A DNA stretch of 64,000 bases from UBA10438 sp044238605 (lineage in GTDB: Bacteria; Bacteroidota; Ignavibacteria; Kapaibacteriales; Kapaibacteriaceae). The stretch's first letter is position 1, and every line of letters begins with the position of its first letter. The stretch is from contig JBIICY010000004.1 of NCBI GenBank assembly GCA_044238605.1, positions 1-64,000 on the forward strand, written 5' to 3'. Under the pieces are notes generated by a model that did no database searches, had not been told where the DNA came from, and saw only the letters and a list, made by a program, of their open reading frames with translations. A program made the position numbers and the translations under genes. Positions 51,132 to 58,624 of this stretch are shown here, in pieces.

Positions 51132-52285
51132 GATTCACTGGTCTTTCCGCAGAGCTGATGGTGGAGTGATTCGAGAACGTTGTACAACAGCTCGTTACGC
51201 ACAGCAATAGTGAACGCTTGCGACTGCTGATCTGCATGGACGCGCATGATACCTGAATCGTGGATTTCCCGAGGCAAGGCCGTAACAGCCTGTAACCACT
51301 GATGCAGGTGGGTAAACATTACGGTTACGGACGTGTAGGTTTCTTCGGCGCTCGTGATAAACACAGGGATACCAGCCACCTCCTGATCACTGATACACGT
51401 TGACTCGCCCAATGGATGATGGGCAGAGGCAATGCGGATAGGAATTCCTGCCTCTTCGGCAGGGGAGATCATCGTAGGGTAGATTAACTTGAGTCCCTGT
51501 ACCGCCGCATGTCGCGCCTGCTTGTAGGACAACTGCGTTCGCACCGCCGAGTAGAGTCCGAACTTCGGATCGATACTCCGCACACCCTCGACGTCTGTCC
51601 AGATCACCACCTCAGACGCGCCCATCGTTGCCCCTAGGACAACAGCGGTAAGGTTCGAGGACTCCTTGCCCATCGTTGTGGTAGCCCCTTCTTCAGACTG
51701 GCCTACAAAGCCCTGTGTCACAACAACCGTGCGTGCCCCGAAAGCCTGCCCAGCTAGCAGCTGCTCAATTCGAACTGCCGATTTCTCGAAAAGGGGCTTG
51801 GCAGCTCCATGCTCGGATGAAGTTACGATAAGCTCCCGGGCATCAATCTGGACTGCCTCTACGGAATTGGCACGAAGTACAGAGCAAGCAAGGATCCGAG
51901 AAAGGTCTTCGCCCAGTGCCATCAAGCGATCGAGCGTTCGAGAGGATAATTGTCTTGTTACTGAGATACTTCGAAGCAGTACTCGTGCCTGATGCACCAC
52001 ACCACTGAACTGCTCAACTGTATCATGTAGCGCGGATGGCTCATCAAGCAGCTCGGCTGCCGTTGCATGATGGTATGCCTCAATGCTGCTAAGAAGTTGA
52101 GCCGCTGTGTCATACTCCGATGCCATCGCAGTCTCTGCTGCCTCGATCAGACTTCGTGTTGTGGACCCAAGGGCACTGACGACAACAACAATTGGATTGG
52201 CCTGTTCCGACCGTATGATCGAGACCATATCCCTAAACCCTGCTGCGTGCTGCAGCACCGCCCCACCGAACTTCATGACGATCAT
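51128..52285 (-). CDS. lysC: Aspartate kinase
   Basis: First enzyme of the aspartate family pathway (lysine, threonine, methionine): aspartate plus ATP to aspartyl phosphate. About 385 residues. MKFGGAV at the N-terminus, GEDLSRILACSVLR, VVTQGFVGQ, TTTMGKESSNLTAVVLGA and VVIWTDVEGVRSIDPK are the kinase core. The GRGGSDYSA motif of most homologues reads GKESSNLTA here. The regulatory part after residue ~280 is short and covers little more than one ACT domain, so feedback control may differ. ATG 52285 is used; TAGATTTG sits 6 bases upstream. Confidence 0.88.
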   Translation of the reverse strand: MIVMKFGGAVLQHAAGFRDMVSIIRSEQANPIVVVVSALGSTTRSLIEAAETAMASEYDTAAQLLSSIEAYHHATAAELLDEPSALHDTVEQFSGVVHQARVLLRSISVTRQLSSRTLDRLMALGEDLSRILACSVLRANSVEAVQIDARELIVTSSEHGAAKPLFEKSAVRIEQLLAGQAFGARTVVVTQGFVGQSEEGATTTMGKESSNLTAVVLGATMGASEVVIWTDVEGVRSIDPKFGLYSAVRTQLSYKQARHAAVQGLKLIYPTMISPAEEAGIPIRIASAHHPLGESTCISDQEVAGIPVFITSAEETYTSVTVMFTHLHQWLQAVTALPREIHDSGIMRVHADQQSQAFTIAVRNELLYNVLESLHHQLCGKTSES

Positions 52286-52291
52286 AGCCCA

Positions 52292-52299
52292 CAAATCTA
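52292..52299 (-). promoter_or_regulatory. Candidate -7 element (TAGATTTG) abutting lysC start
   Basis: On the minus strand TAGATTTG is followed by TGGGCT and then ATG 52285. The predicted start site coincides with the start codon, so the message may be leaderless. Confidence 0.45.
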
Positions 52300-52331
52300 C
52301 ACCTCATTCATAGACATTTCACACCTAGTAC

Positions 52332-52362
52332 TTGCACAGTATCCGGCGACTCCGTAGTTTTG
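52332..52362 (+). promoter_or_regulatory. Promoter of the small protein-rpmE-rpsR operon
   Basis: TTG (52332-52334) and TAGTTTTG (52355-52362), 20 bases apart, match the Bacteroidota -33/-7 pattern. The ATG at 52412 leaves a leader of about 43 bases. Confidence 0.6.
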
Positions 52363-52411
52363 CGATTCACATTTACACGATCAATTCACCCTCAAGAAAT
52401 TTGAGGCCACT

Positions 52412-52585
52412 ATGGCTAAGCAGCAAACGTTCGGCGATAAAGGAAAGAAGAAAGCTGGCGATACCAAGATTAGCGTCAAGGTTATCAAGGCGTTTCGCTC
52501 TGAAAAGGGTACTATTAAGTACATGGAGCGCTTCGTTAAGGTAGACGATGTTGGTCAAATTGAAAAGATGGACTTCTCAAGGTAA
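52412..52585 (+). CDS. Small basic protein, DUF4295-like
   Basis: A 57-residue lysine-rich protein: AKQQTFGDKGKKKAGDTKIS, then VKVIKAFRSEKGTIKYMERF, ending VKVDDVGQIEKMDFSR. The middle segment resembles DUF4295, a small protein encoded next to ribosomal-protein genes in Bacteroidota; that link is from memory and moderate. It lies 6 bases before rpmE behind a good promoter, so a ribosome-associated role is plausible. Confidence 0.7.
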   Translation: MAKQQTFGDKGKKKAGDTKISVKVIKAFRSEKGTIKYMERFVKVDDVGQIEKMDFSR

Positions 52586-52591
52586 TCGAAC

Positions 52592-52831
52592 ATGAAAAAG
52601 GGCATCCATCCCGCATACAAGACCATCGATATCGTTATGACCGATGGCAGTACATACAAGACACGTTCGTGCTACAAGGGCGATCGTATGGTATTGGAAA
52701 TCGACTCAAAGTCGCATCCATTCTATACTGGCCGTCAAATGCTTGTTGACACTGCAGGTCGTGTAGATCGTTTCAAAAAACGCATGGAAAAGACAAAGGC
52801 CGTGCGCGATGCTAAGGCATCGGGTAAGTAA
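52592..52831 (+). CDS. rpmE: 50S ribosomal protein bL31
   Basis: A 79-residue protein of the large-subunit central protuberance that bridges to the 30S head. MKKGIHPAYKTIDIVMTDGS and SHPFYTGRQMLVDTAGRVDR, then FKKR, are diagnostic. It has only one cysteine (RSCY), so it is a zinc-free (C-) form. Second in a three-gene operon with rpsR. Confidence 0.95.
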   Translation: MKKGIHPAYKTIDIVMTDGSTYKTRSCYKGDRMVLEIDSKSHPFYTGRQMLVDTAGRVDRFKKRMEKTKAVRDAKASGK

Positions 52832-52849
52832 GGTTAAGGAGTTTTTCTC

Positions 52850-53125
52850 GTGGCAATCCCATCAGCACCAAATCCTAATACGATCAATTCGCCTTTCCGT
52901 CAAAAGCGGAACCAGCCGAAGAAGCGTACAAATCCGCTCAAGAAGTCTCGTATGATCGATTATCTCGATCCGAAGTTTCTGAGCCGCTTCACGAACGATC
53001 AGGGTAAGATTCTACCTCGCCGCATCACCGGCGTAACAGCTCTGCAGCAGCGCAGACTTGCACGTGCGATCAAGTACGCACGTCATCTTGCGTTGCTACC
53101 TTTCGTAGCGCAGGATACGCGTTAA
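52850..53125 (+). CDS. rpsR: 30S ribosomal protein bS18
   Basis: A 91-residue platform protein. Diagnostic segments: IDYLDPKFLSRFTNDQGKIL and PRRITGVTALQQRRLARAIK, then YARHLALLPF. A basic N-terminal extension of about 30 residues precedes them. The start is GTG 52850, supported by AAGGAG (52836-52841). rpsR normally sits between rpsF/ssb and rplI; here it follows rpmE. Confidence 0.96.
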   Translation: MAIPSAPNPNTINSPFRQKRNQPKKRTNPLKKSRMIDYLDPKFLSRFTNDQGKILPRRITGVTALQQRRLARAIKYARHLALLPFVAQDTR

Positions 53126-53177
53126 TAACACAGTCAACAAAGCCCTTGCTGTACGAAACATTGTGCGGCAAGGTAAT

Positions 53178-53249
53178 TGGGGCGTCGCCAAGCGGTAAGG
53201 CAGCGGGTTTTGGTTCCGCCATGCGTAGGTTCGAATCCTGCCGCCCCAG
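53178..53249 (+). tRNA. tRNA-Gln (anticodon TTG)
   Basis: Acceptor TGGGGCG (53178-53184) pairs with CGCCCCA (53242-53248), discriminator G at 53249. The anticodon arm GCGGG-TTTTGGT-TCCGC places TTG at 53210-53212. The T arm contains GTAGG-TTCGAAT-CCTGC. CCA is not encoded. It lies 52 bases after rpsR and 26 before prs. Confidence 0.96.
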
Positions 53250-53275
53250 CACACGATCACTAGCTGGAATTCTAC

Positions 53276-54223
53276 GTGAACTCGGAGATAAAGATCGTAG
53301 CCGGTAGATCTAACCCAGAGATTGCTCTGAAGATCGCGCGGGCCACGCATCGGGAACTATCGGAAGTTACCATTCGTAACTTCAGTGACGGTGAGATCTG
53401 GGTCAAGTACGAAGAAAACGTTCGTGGCGTTGATCTATACATTGTGCAATCAACGGTTGCCCCTTCGGACAACTTGATGGAACTGCTGATGTTGATTGAT
53501 GCGGCAAAGCGGGCCTCGGCACGCCGAATAACAGCAGTGATCCCGTACTTTGGATATGCAAGACAAGACCGCAAAGATCAGCCACGGGTTGCAATAACGG
53601 CTAAACTAGTGGCAAATCTGTTGGTAGAAGCCGGAGCAAACCGCGTGGTTACCATGGATCTGCACACTCCGCAGCTTCAGGGATTTTTCGACATCCCGCT
53701 TGACCACCTGTATGCGTCATCGGTGTCGGTTGGGATCCTGAAGGCTCTGCAGCTCGATAACCTAGCGATTGCCGCTCCCGACGTTGGGGGAGTGAAAACC
53801 GCCAGGGCATTTGCAAAGATGCTCGGTGATGCAGATCTGGTAGTTGTAGACAAGCGCCGGCCGAAACACAATGTTGCTCAGGTGATGAATATCATCGGAG
53901 AAGTTCAAGGAAAGAACATTGTTATCGTTGACGATCTTATCGACACAGGTAGCACTTTTGTGCAGTGCGTCGAGGCGCTGAAGAAGCAAGGGGCTGCGCA
54001 GATCATCGGTGTGTGTACGCACCCAGTGTTCTCGGGCTCAGCGGTTCAAAAGCTTGTGAATTGTGAAGCACTCACAAAGTTGTATGTAACAGATACCATA
54101 CCACTGCGCGAGTCACACAGCAAAATAGAAGTCATGAGTGTTGCTCCATTGTTCGCAGAAGCGATCATACGGACACATGAAAATCAGTCGATTAGCTCAT
54201 TGTTCGACACGAGCCAGGGCTAA
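53276..54223 (+). CDS. prs: Ribose-phosphate pyrophosphokinase (PRPP synthetase)
   Basis: A 315-residue enzyme making PRPP from ribose 5-phosphate and ATP. Marks: VAGRSNPEIALKIA, FSDGEIWVKYEENVRG, PYFGYARQDRKDQPR (ATP loop), TMDLHTPQLQGFFDIPLDHL and the PRPP loop VIVDDLIDTGSTFVQC. GTG 53276 is the start. PRPP feeds both hpt (38458) and the DPPR synthase (33382). rplY follows after 39 bases, a common prs-rplY pairing. Confidence 0.97.
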   Translation: MNSEIKIVAGRSNPEIALKIARATHRELSEVTIRNFSDGEIWVKYEENVRGVDLYIVQSTVAPSDNLMELLMLIDAAKRASARRITAVIPYFGYARQDRKDQPRVAITAKLVANLLVEAGANRVVTMDLHTPQLQGFFDIPLDHLYASSVSVGILKALQLDNLAIAAPDVGGVKTARAFAKMLGDADLVVVDKRRPKHNVAQVMNIIGEVQGKNIVIVDDLIDTGSTFVQCVEALKKQGAAQIIGVCTHPVFSGSAVQKLVNCEALTKLYVTDTIPLRESHSKIEVMSVAPLFAEAIIRTHENQSISSLFDTSQG

Positions 54224-54262
54224 GCACAAAACGTCGGTAATACATTTCGTTAGGATGTTGGT

Positions 54263-54856
54263 ATGAGCCAGATTGTTCTTCAAGCAGAATCGCGTGTTCC
54301 AGGACAGAGCATCGCAAAGAAGCTGCGCAGTGACGAACGCGTTCCAGGTGTGTTCTATGCAAACGGACAAACCCCAGTGCATTTCTCTGTAGCATACCTT
54401 GCGTTGCGTCCGGTAGTCCATACACCGAAGGCAAAGACAGTGAACCTGGAAGTAGACGGCAAGCACATGCTCTGCATCCTCAAGGATGTAACGTTTGATC
54501 CTCTCACCGACAAGATCCTGCACGTAGACATGCTTGGCGTTAAGGCTGGTCAGAAGATCCAGATGAAGATTCCTCTCCACGTTAACGGCCTTGCTCAAGG
54601 CGTTCGCGAGGGTGGTACACTCGAGCATGTGCTTCACAAAGCAAATGTCAAGGTGGATCCTACCGAAATGCCGGAAGTGATTGAGATTGACGTCACGAGC
54701 CTTGGTCGTGGTTCAGCAATCCACGTTTCAGACCTCAACGTCCCTGGCGTTGAGTTCCTCGATCGGCCAAGCGCTATTGTTGTTGCCTGCCACGCTCCAA
54801 AGGTTGTTGAGAAGGCAGAAACGACAGAGACAACGAAGAAGAAGGGTAAGAAGTAA
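54263..54856 (+). CDS. rplY: 50S ribosomal protein bL25/Ctc
   Basis: A 197-residue, two-domain (CTC/TL5 type) 5S-rRNA-binding protein. N-terminal domain: RVPGQSIAKKLRSDERVPGV, FYANGQ; C-terminal domain: IQMKIPLHVNGLAQGVREGG, then ALRPVV- and VIEIDVTSLGRGSAIHVSDL-type strands. A lysine-rich tail (TTKKKGKK) ends it. Follows prs and is followed by an array and a terminator. Confidence 0.96.
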   Translation: MSQIVLQAESRVPGQSIAKKLRSDERVPGVFYANGQTPVHFSVAYLALRPVVHTPKAKTVNLEVDGKHMLCILKDVTFDPLTDKILHVDMLGVKAGQKIQMKIPLHVNGLAQGVREGGTLEHVLHKANVKVDPTEMPEVIEIDVTSLGRGSAIHVSDLNVPGVEFLDRPSAIVVACHAPKVVEKAETTETTKKKGKK

Positions 54857-54858
54857 GA

Positions 54859-54931
54859 AGGGCACGAGGGTACTGAAGGTACTAGGGACTAGGTACTAGG
54901 GACTAGGGACTAGGGACTAGGGACTAGGGAC
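54859..54931. repeat. Heptanucleotide array (GGGACTA/GGTACTA units)
   Basis: About nine units of GGGACTA and GGTACTA, the CTAGTCC/CTAGTAC family on the other strand. It lies between the rplY stop and its terminator hairpin, so it should be transcribed as part of the rplY 3' end. Confidence 0.92.
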
Positions 54932-54950
54932 GCAAGAGGAAATATATAGG

Positions 54951-54981
54951 CGCACGTATCGGAAACGGTACGTGCGTTTTT
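54951..54981 (+). terminator. Terminator after rplY
   Basis: CGCACGTA (54951-54958) pairs with TACGTGCG (54969-54976), followed by TTTTTCG. The stop codon of the convergent gene at 54984 lies just beyond. Confidence 0.85.
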
Positions 54982-54983
54982 CG

Positions 54984-56381
54984 TTAGAGAAGCTTGAGTG
55001 CTTCTGGTAGCAATGTGCGTTGTATCTCCTCTCGAAACTCAGTGTACAAGCGCTTCTGGGTTCGAATATCAGTGTGGCGCTCGATGTTCGTTAACTGACG
55101 GTGCATCTTGAGTATCAGCTTTTTAAGGGGCTCGGCACCAGCGTCATCGCCGCCAGACTTCAATACAACAATCAGACGTTCAAATGCCTGTAGCGAGTTG
55201 AGGACGTCGTCCTGCTGCATCGCACGAATGATATCAACAACCCCGGAGTGAACGATAGATAACCCCCGTTGTTTCCTCCTACGCAGAACGGACTTAAGGA
55301 GCAGTTGATTGCCGGATAGTACGGCTACATAGCCAGCGGACTGAAGAATCACGCGCTGAATGTCTGCACGCTGCTTTCGAAATCGTTCGTGAGTAACGGC
55401 ATCCGTAGCGATCTGTGCTGCAAGTTTATAATCTGCGCTGTGGAGCAAACGCCCCATGAGTTGATGCGTAACGAGAAACCAATTGGAACTGCCAACACGG
55501 CTCAATTGTAGCAGTTTCTTTGTTGCTGCGGCAACTCGTGTGCGTTTTCCAAAAAACTGATGAATGATGATACTTTGAAGAATCCATGAGCTGTGATGTG
55601 AATCATCCCAAATCCCAATTTCTTTACACGCATCAGGGTATGCAGTAAGCCACGTTGTGGCAAGCTCATAATCATGCAGTATCTGGCTCGTTGTAACTGC
55701 CAGTGATAACCCCGCCGTAACAACGATAGGTTCTGTCTCCTTAACATTGATTCGACTCAAGATACTGGCGGCTTCGTTTGCTATTCGGACCTTATGCTGC
55801 TGCCGCAGATTCTTTTTAACATTAGAGAGTATCAGCTTCCGTAAGACGGTATCAATTGCATTCAGCAGGTCGTGCGTTTTTTGGGCATCCTCAAGTTCTT
55901 CGCTGTAGCGATTGAAGTCGAGGGTGTTCGGCTCACTCGCGGCAATGGTTCTTAGCAGGCGGAGAGCATACAATTTTACATCGTACAAGTCTGGTAACAC
56001 GATGTTGCGTATCGCAAGTTGAAGCTTGTGCTTTGCCAGCTGATGTGCCTGACTTCGGTACGCAATTCCAGCCGCGGCAACGAGTGAAAACACTTTGCGC
56101 GTTGAATCAATGCTCTTTCGCGCCGTAGACGATGGTTGAAAGGCTAGGATCATACCATCGAGCTTCTCGAGCAGTCTTGACTTTGCTTTTCGTGCAGAGT
56201 CCTCTCGCATACGAACATCCCGATCGTCAAGAAACTGGGGCCTTTGCCCTTCAATCACCTGCATAATGTAGCGTTGCTCTTCGTAGGTCAATGTGACTGC
56301 CAAGAGGTGCTGTAGATACAGACCATTGCCATAGAGCGACGTCAGGACGTCTGCATATTCCCGAAGCTTTTGATCGATCAT
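54984..56381 (-). CDS. Hypothetical helical protein
   Basis: A 465-residue, almost wholly helical protein that I cannot assign. It has no signal peptide or membrane helix. The middle (LLNAIDTVLRKLILSNVKKN, LATTWLTAYPDACKEIGIWD, AAQIATDAVTHERFRKQRAD) has the look of degenerate TPR/HEAT-like repeats, with many basic residues. Conserved-looking aromatic spots (DDSHHSSWILQSIIIHQFFG) may be a core. It stands alone between the rplY terminator and a small divergent gene. Confidence 0.6.
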   Translation of the reverse strand: MIDQKLREYADVLTSLYGNGLYLQHLLAVTLTYEEQRYIMQVIEGQRPQFLDDRDVRMREDSARKAKSRLLEKLDGMILAFQPSSTARKSIDSTRKVFSLVAAAGIAYRSQAHQLAKHKLQLAIRNIVLPDLYDVKLYALRLLRTIAASEPNTLDFNRYSEELEDAQKTHDLLNAIDTVLRKLILSNVKKNLRQQHKVRIANEAASILSRINVKETEPIVVTAGLSLAVTTSQILHDYELATTWLTAYPDACKEIGIWDDSHHSSWILQSIIIHQFFGKRTRVAAATKKLLQLSRVGSSNWFLVTHQLMGRLLHSADYKLAAQIATDAVTHERFRKQRADIQRVILQSAGYVAVLSGNQLLLKSVLRRRKQRGLSIVHSGVVDIIRAMQQDDVLNSLQAFERLIVVLKSGGDDAGAEPLKKLILKMHRQLTNIERHTDIRTQKRLYTEFREEIQRTLLPEALKLL

Positions 56382-56502
56382 GGATGCCGCACAAAGTGGT
56401 CAATTTGGCCGTCCGAATATCTGCAAAAAGCAGCTTACTTCTGTTCGTTGTAGTTGAGAGTATTGAAACACACAATTGTTTCACTCTATTCAATGGACTC
56501 TC

Positions 56503-56712
56503 ATGACCGAATTTTTTATCGCTCTGCTCATCTGGATGGGGCTGCTCGATCCAGCAACCAGCTACACGGTAAGTCAGGTAGAACAGATCTCAACAACGAA
56601 TTCATCGGCTATTCAGCAAGCCGCTTCGTCGTTGGATACAACTACCGCATCGTGGCAGAACGCACAGGCGCTCGTAAAAGAAACGCTGATCATCGATCCA
56701 CGGGAATTATGA
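56503..56712 (+). CDS. Possible small membrane protein
   Basis: A 69-residue frame: MTEFFIALLIWMGLLD, then a polar, serine/threonine-rich part (SYTVSQVEQISTTNSSAIQQ). The N-terminus could be a membrane or signal segment. It is the only sensible frame in the 325-base gap between divergent/convergent neighbours. Its end overlaps the ispG gene end by 6 bases. No family recognised; it may not be a gene. Confidence 0.4.
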   Translation: MTEFFIALLIWMGLLDPATSYTVSQVEQISTTNSSAIQQAASSLDTTTASWQNAQALVKETLIIDPREL

Positions 56713-57726
56713 CCGCGTCTCGAACCAACGTCCGTCAGAACGTATAATGTCGATCAATGCTTCTACAGCCCCGGCTGACGGAATATTCCGCTGCACGATT
56801 TCTTGTCCGCGGTAGAGTGTGATGCGGTCCGGACCCGACCCTACATATCCGTAGTCGGCATCGGCCATTTCTCCGGGACCATTGACAATACATCCCATGA
56901 TGCCGATCTTCACACCCTTGAGGTGATCGGTCTGGGCGCGAATCATGGATGTGGTCTCCTGCAGGTCAAAGAGCGTACGCCCGCATGATGGACAGCTGAT
57001 GTACTCGGCTTTTGTCATGCGGGTGCGTGCGGCCTGAAGTATGCCGTAGGACAGGCGCACAGCGTCTGCCGACATACTATTGTTGCCGATTGACACATTC
57101 AGCATTACAGCATCACCATATCCTTCAACGAGCAAGCCCCCTACGTCTGTTGACGCCCAAAGTGATGCCTCATCGAGAGAGGTGGCCGAAATGTCTCTGT
57201 GCAGGATTATCGGGCATGCAATCTCACGCGCTGCCAGTACATCTAGTGTTCTTCGCAAGTCTCTGTAGTAGGACGTTGCGCTGCTTGAGATGCATAACAC
57301 GGCTGTTGTGTCGTGTAAGAGCTTTTCGAGAAGTGCATGATCGTCTGTCTCATCAGGTGAACATGCAACTACGTTCATTACTGTATGGCGTTCTTCAACG
57401 GTCAGATACTCCTGAAGTGTCAAACGCGGAACGCAGTAGAACTTGTCATCCTGCTGCAGCCACGCTGCATGATCAAGGATCTGCCGTGTTCCTGCAGGTG
57501 CCATAAATGGCAATGGGGTAGCCCCCATGAAGAGAAACTCAGCAGGCTGATCGGTCGTGGCCCACTTGTCTGTTGCGGCGTCGTAGATATGACCAAGGGG
57601 CGCTAACTGTTCCTTGTCGCTGATCTTTAGCTGTGACAGATCCGCAATAACGCGGGGCACGTTATCACCGCCAATGATCGCAACGTAGCGCGTTGCATAC
57701 CGGTGATAGGCATATGGCGATCTCAT
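56707..57726 (-). CDS. ispG: IspG C-terminal part (A* and 4Fe-4S domains) as a separate gene
   Basis: A 339-residue polypeptide matching the second half of the large Bacteroidota/plant-type IspG (GcpE). The N-terminal ~210 residues are the inserted A* domain (VAIIGGDNVPRVIADLSQ and on). The C-terminal part is the 4Fe-4S reductase domain: EYISCPSCGRTLFDLQETT, GVKIGIMGCIVNGPGEMADA, with the CxxC...C ligands and catalytic Glu in NGPGE. It begins with ATG inside the stop of the preceding gene (ATGA), and GGAGG lies 5 bases before that ATG. Together the two proteins would convert MEcPP to HMBPP in the MEP isoprenoid pathway. Gene fission is more likely than a frameshift, but both are possible. Confidence 0.88.
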   Translation of the reverse strand: MRSPYAYHRYATRYVAIIGGDNVPRVIADLSQLKISDKEQLAPLGHIYDAATDKWATTDQPAEFLFMGATPLPFMAPAGTRQILDHAAWLQQDDKFYCVPRLTLQEYLTVEERHTVMNVVACSPDETDDHALLEKLLHDTTAVLCISSSATSYYRDLRRTLDVLAAREIACPIILHRDISATSLDEASLWASTDVGGLLVEGYGDAVMLNVSIGNNSMSADAVRLSYGILQAARTRMTKAEYISCPSCGRTLFDLQETTSMIRAQTDHLKGVKIGIMGCIVNGPGEMADADYGYVGSGPDRITLYRGQEIVQRNIPSAGAVEALIDIIRSDGRWFETRS

Positions 57727-58622
57727 GCATACCTCCGCGCGAGCGCTTGCGCAACAGGGATTTCGGCTTCTGGTTCTTCTGTGAGGGATACCCGAATGGT
57801 GTCTCCTAAGCCATCTTCCAAAAGTGTACCAATGCCTAACGCACTCTTTACGCGTCCGTCTTCGCCATCTCCAGCTTCGGTTACACCCAGGTGCAACGGA
57901 TATGGCTTGAGGCCTTCTTGCCGGAGACGAGACACAAGAAGCCGGTAGGCATGGATCATCACGAGTGGATTGCTGGACTTCATCGACAGCACGATGTTGT
58001 AGTAGCCTTCATCTTCGGCAATGCGCAGAAACTCGAGTGCAGACTCCACCATGCCGTCGGGATTATCTCCGTAGCGACTCATGATGCGGTCTGACAGCGA
58101 ACCATGGTTCGTTCCGATGCGCAGGGCTGTTCCGTACTCCTTGCAGATCTTGATCAGTGGCACAAAGCGCGCACGAATGCGGTCGAGCTCTTCCTGATAT
58201 TCTGCATCGGTATACTCGATGATGTTGAACTGCTTTTTGTCGACGTAATTCCCTGGATTGATCCGCACCTTTTCAACTACACGGGCTGCAATCTCGGCGG
58301 CATTTGGCGTGTAGTGGATATCTGCTACTAACGGCGTTGTATAGCCCCGTTCGCGCAGACCCGTGCGGATCATTTCAAGGTTCTTAGCTTCTCGCATGGA
58401 AGGGGCGGTAATGCGCACCAGCTCGCATCCGGCGTCGATCATGCGGATAGATTGCTCGATAGTACCTTGCGTATCCATGGTGTTCGTTGTAGTCATCGAT
58501 TGAACACGGATAGGGTAGGCAGAGCCCATGGCGAGGTCGCCAATGGTCGCGGTTACCGTTTCACGACGGTGATAGGTCGTAAGCGACTCGCAATACGGCG
58601 GTAGGGTGTCGTGGTGCTGCAC
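57723..58622 (-). CDS. ispG: IspG N-terminal part (TIM barrel) as a separate gene
   Basis: A 299-residue polypeptide holding the substrate-binding TIM barrel of IspG: IRVQSMTTTNTMDTQGTIEQ, CELVRITAPSMREAKNLE, PLVADIHYTP, KVRINPGNYV, RIGTNHGSLSDRIM, PLHLGVTEAGDGEDGRVKSA and LGIGTLLEDGLGDTIRVSLT. It ends just after the EPEAEIPVAQAL segment where the single-chain enzyme would continue into the A* domain. The iron-sulfur domain is encoded by the next gene, overlapping by 4 bases. The start is GTG 58622, 2 bases after the rhomboid stop. Confidence 0.9.
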   Translation of the reverse strand: MQHHDTLPPYCESLTTYHRRETVTATIGDLAMGSAYPIRVQSMTTTNTMDTQGTIEQSIRMIDAGCELVRITAPSMREAKNLEMIRTGLRERGYTTPLVADIHYTPNAAEIAARVVEKVRINPGNYVDKKQFNIIEYTDAEYQEELDRIRARFVPLIKICKEYGTALRIGTNHGSLSDRIMSRYGDNPDGMVESALEFLRIAEDEGYYNIVLSMKSSNPLVMIHAYRLLVSRLRQEGLKPYPLHLGVTEAGDGEDGRVKSALGIGTLLEDGLGDTIRVSLTEEPEAEIPVAQALARRYA

Positions 58623-58624
58623 GG

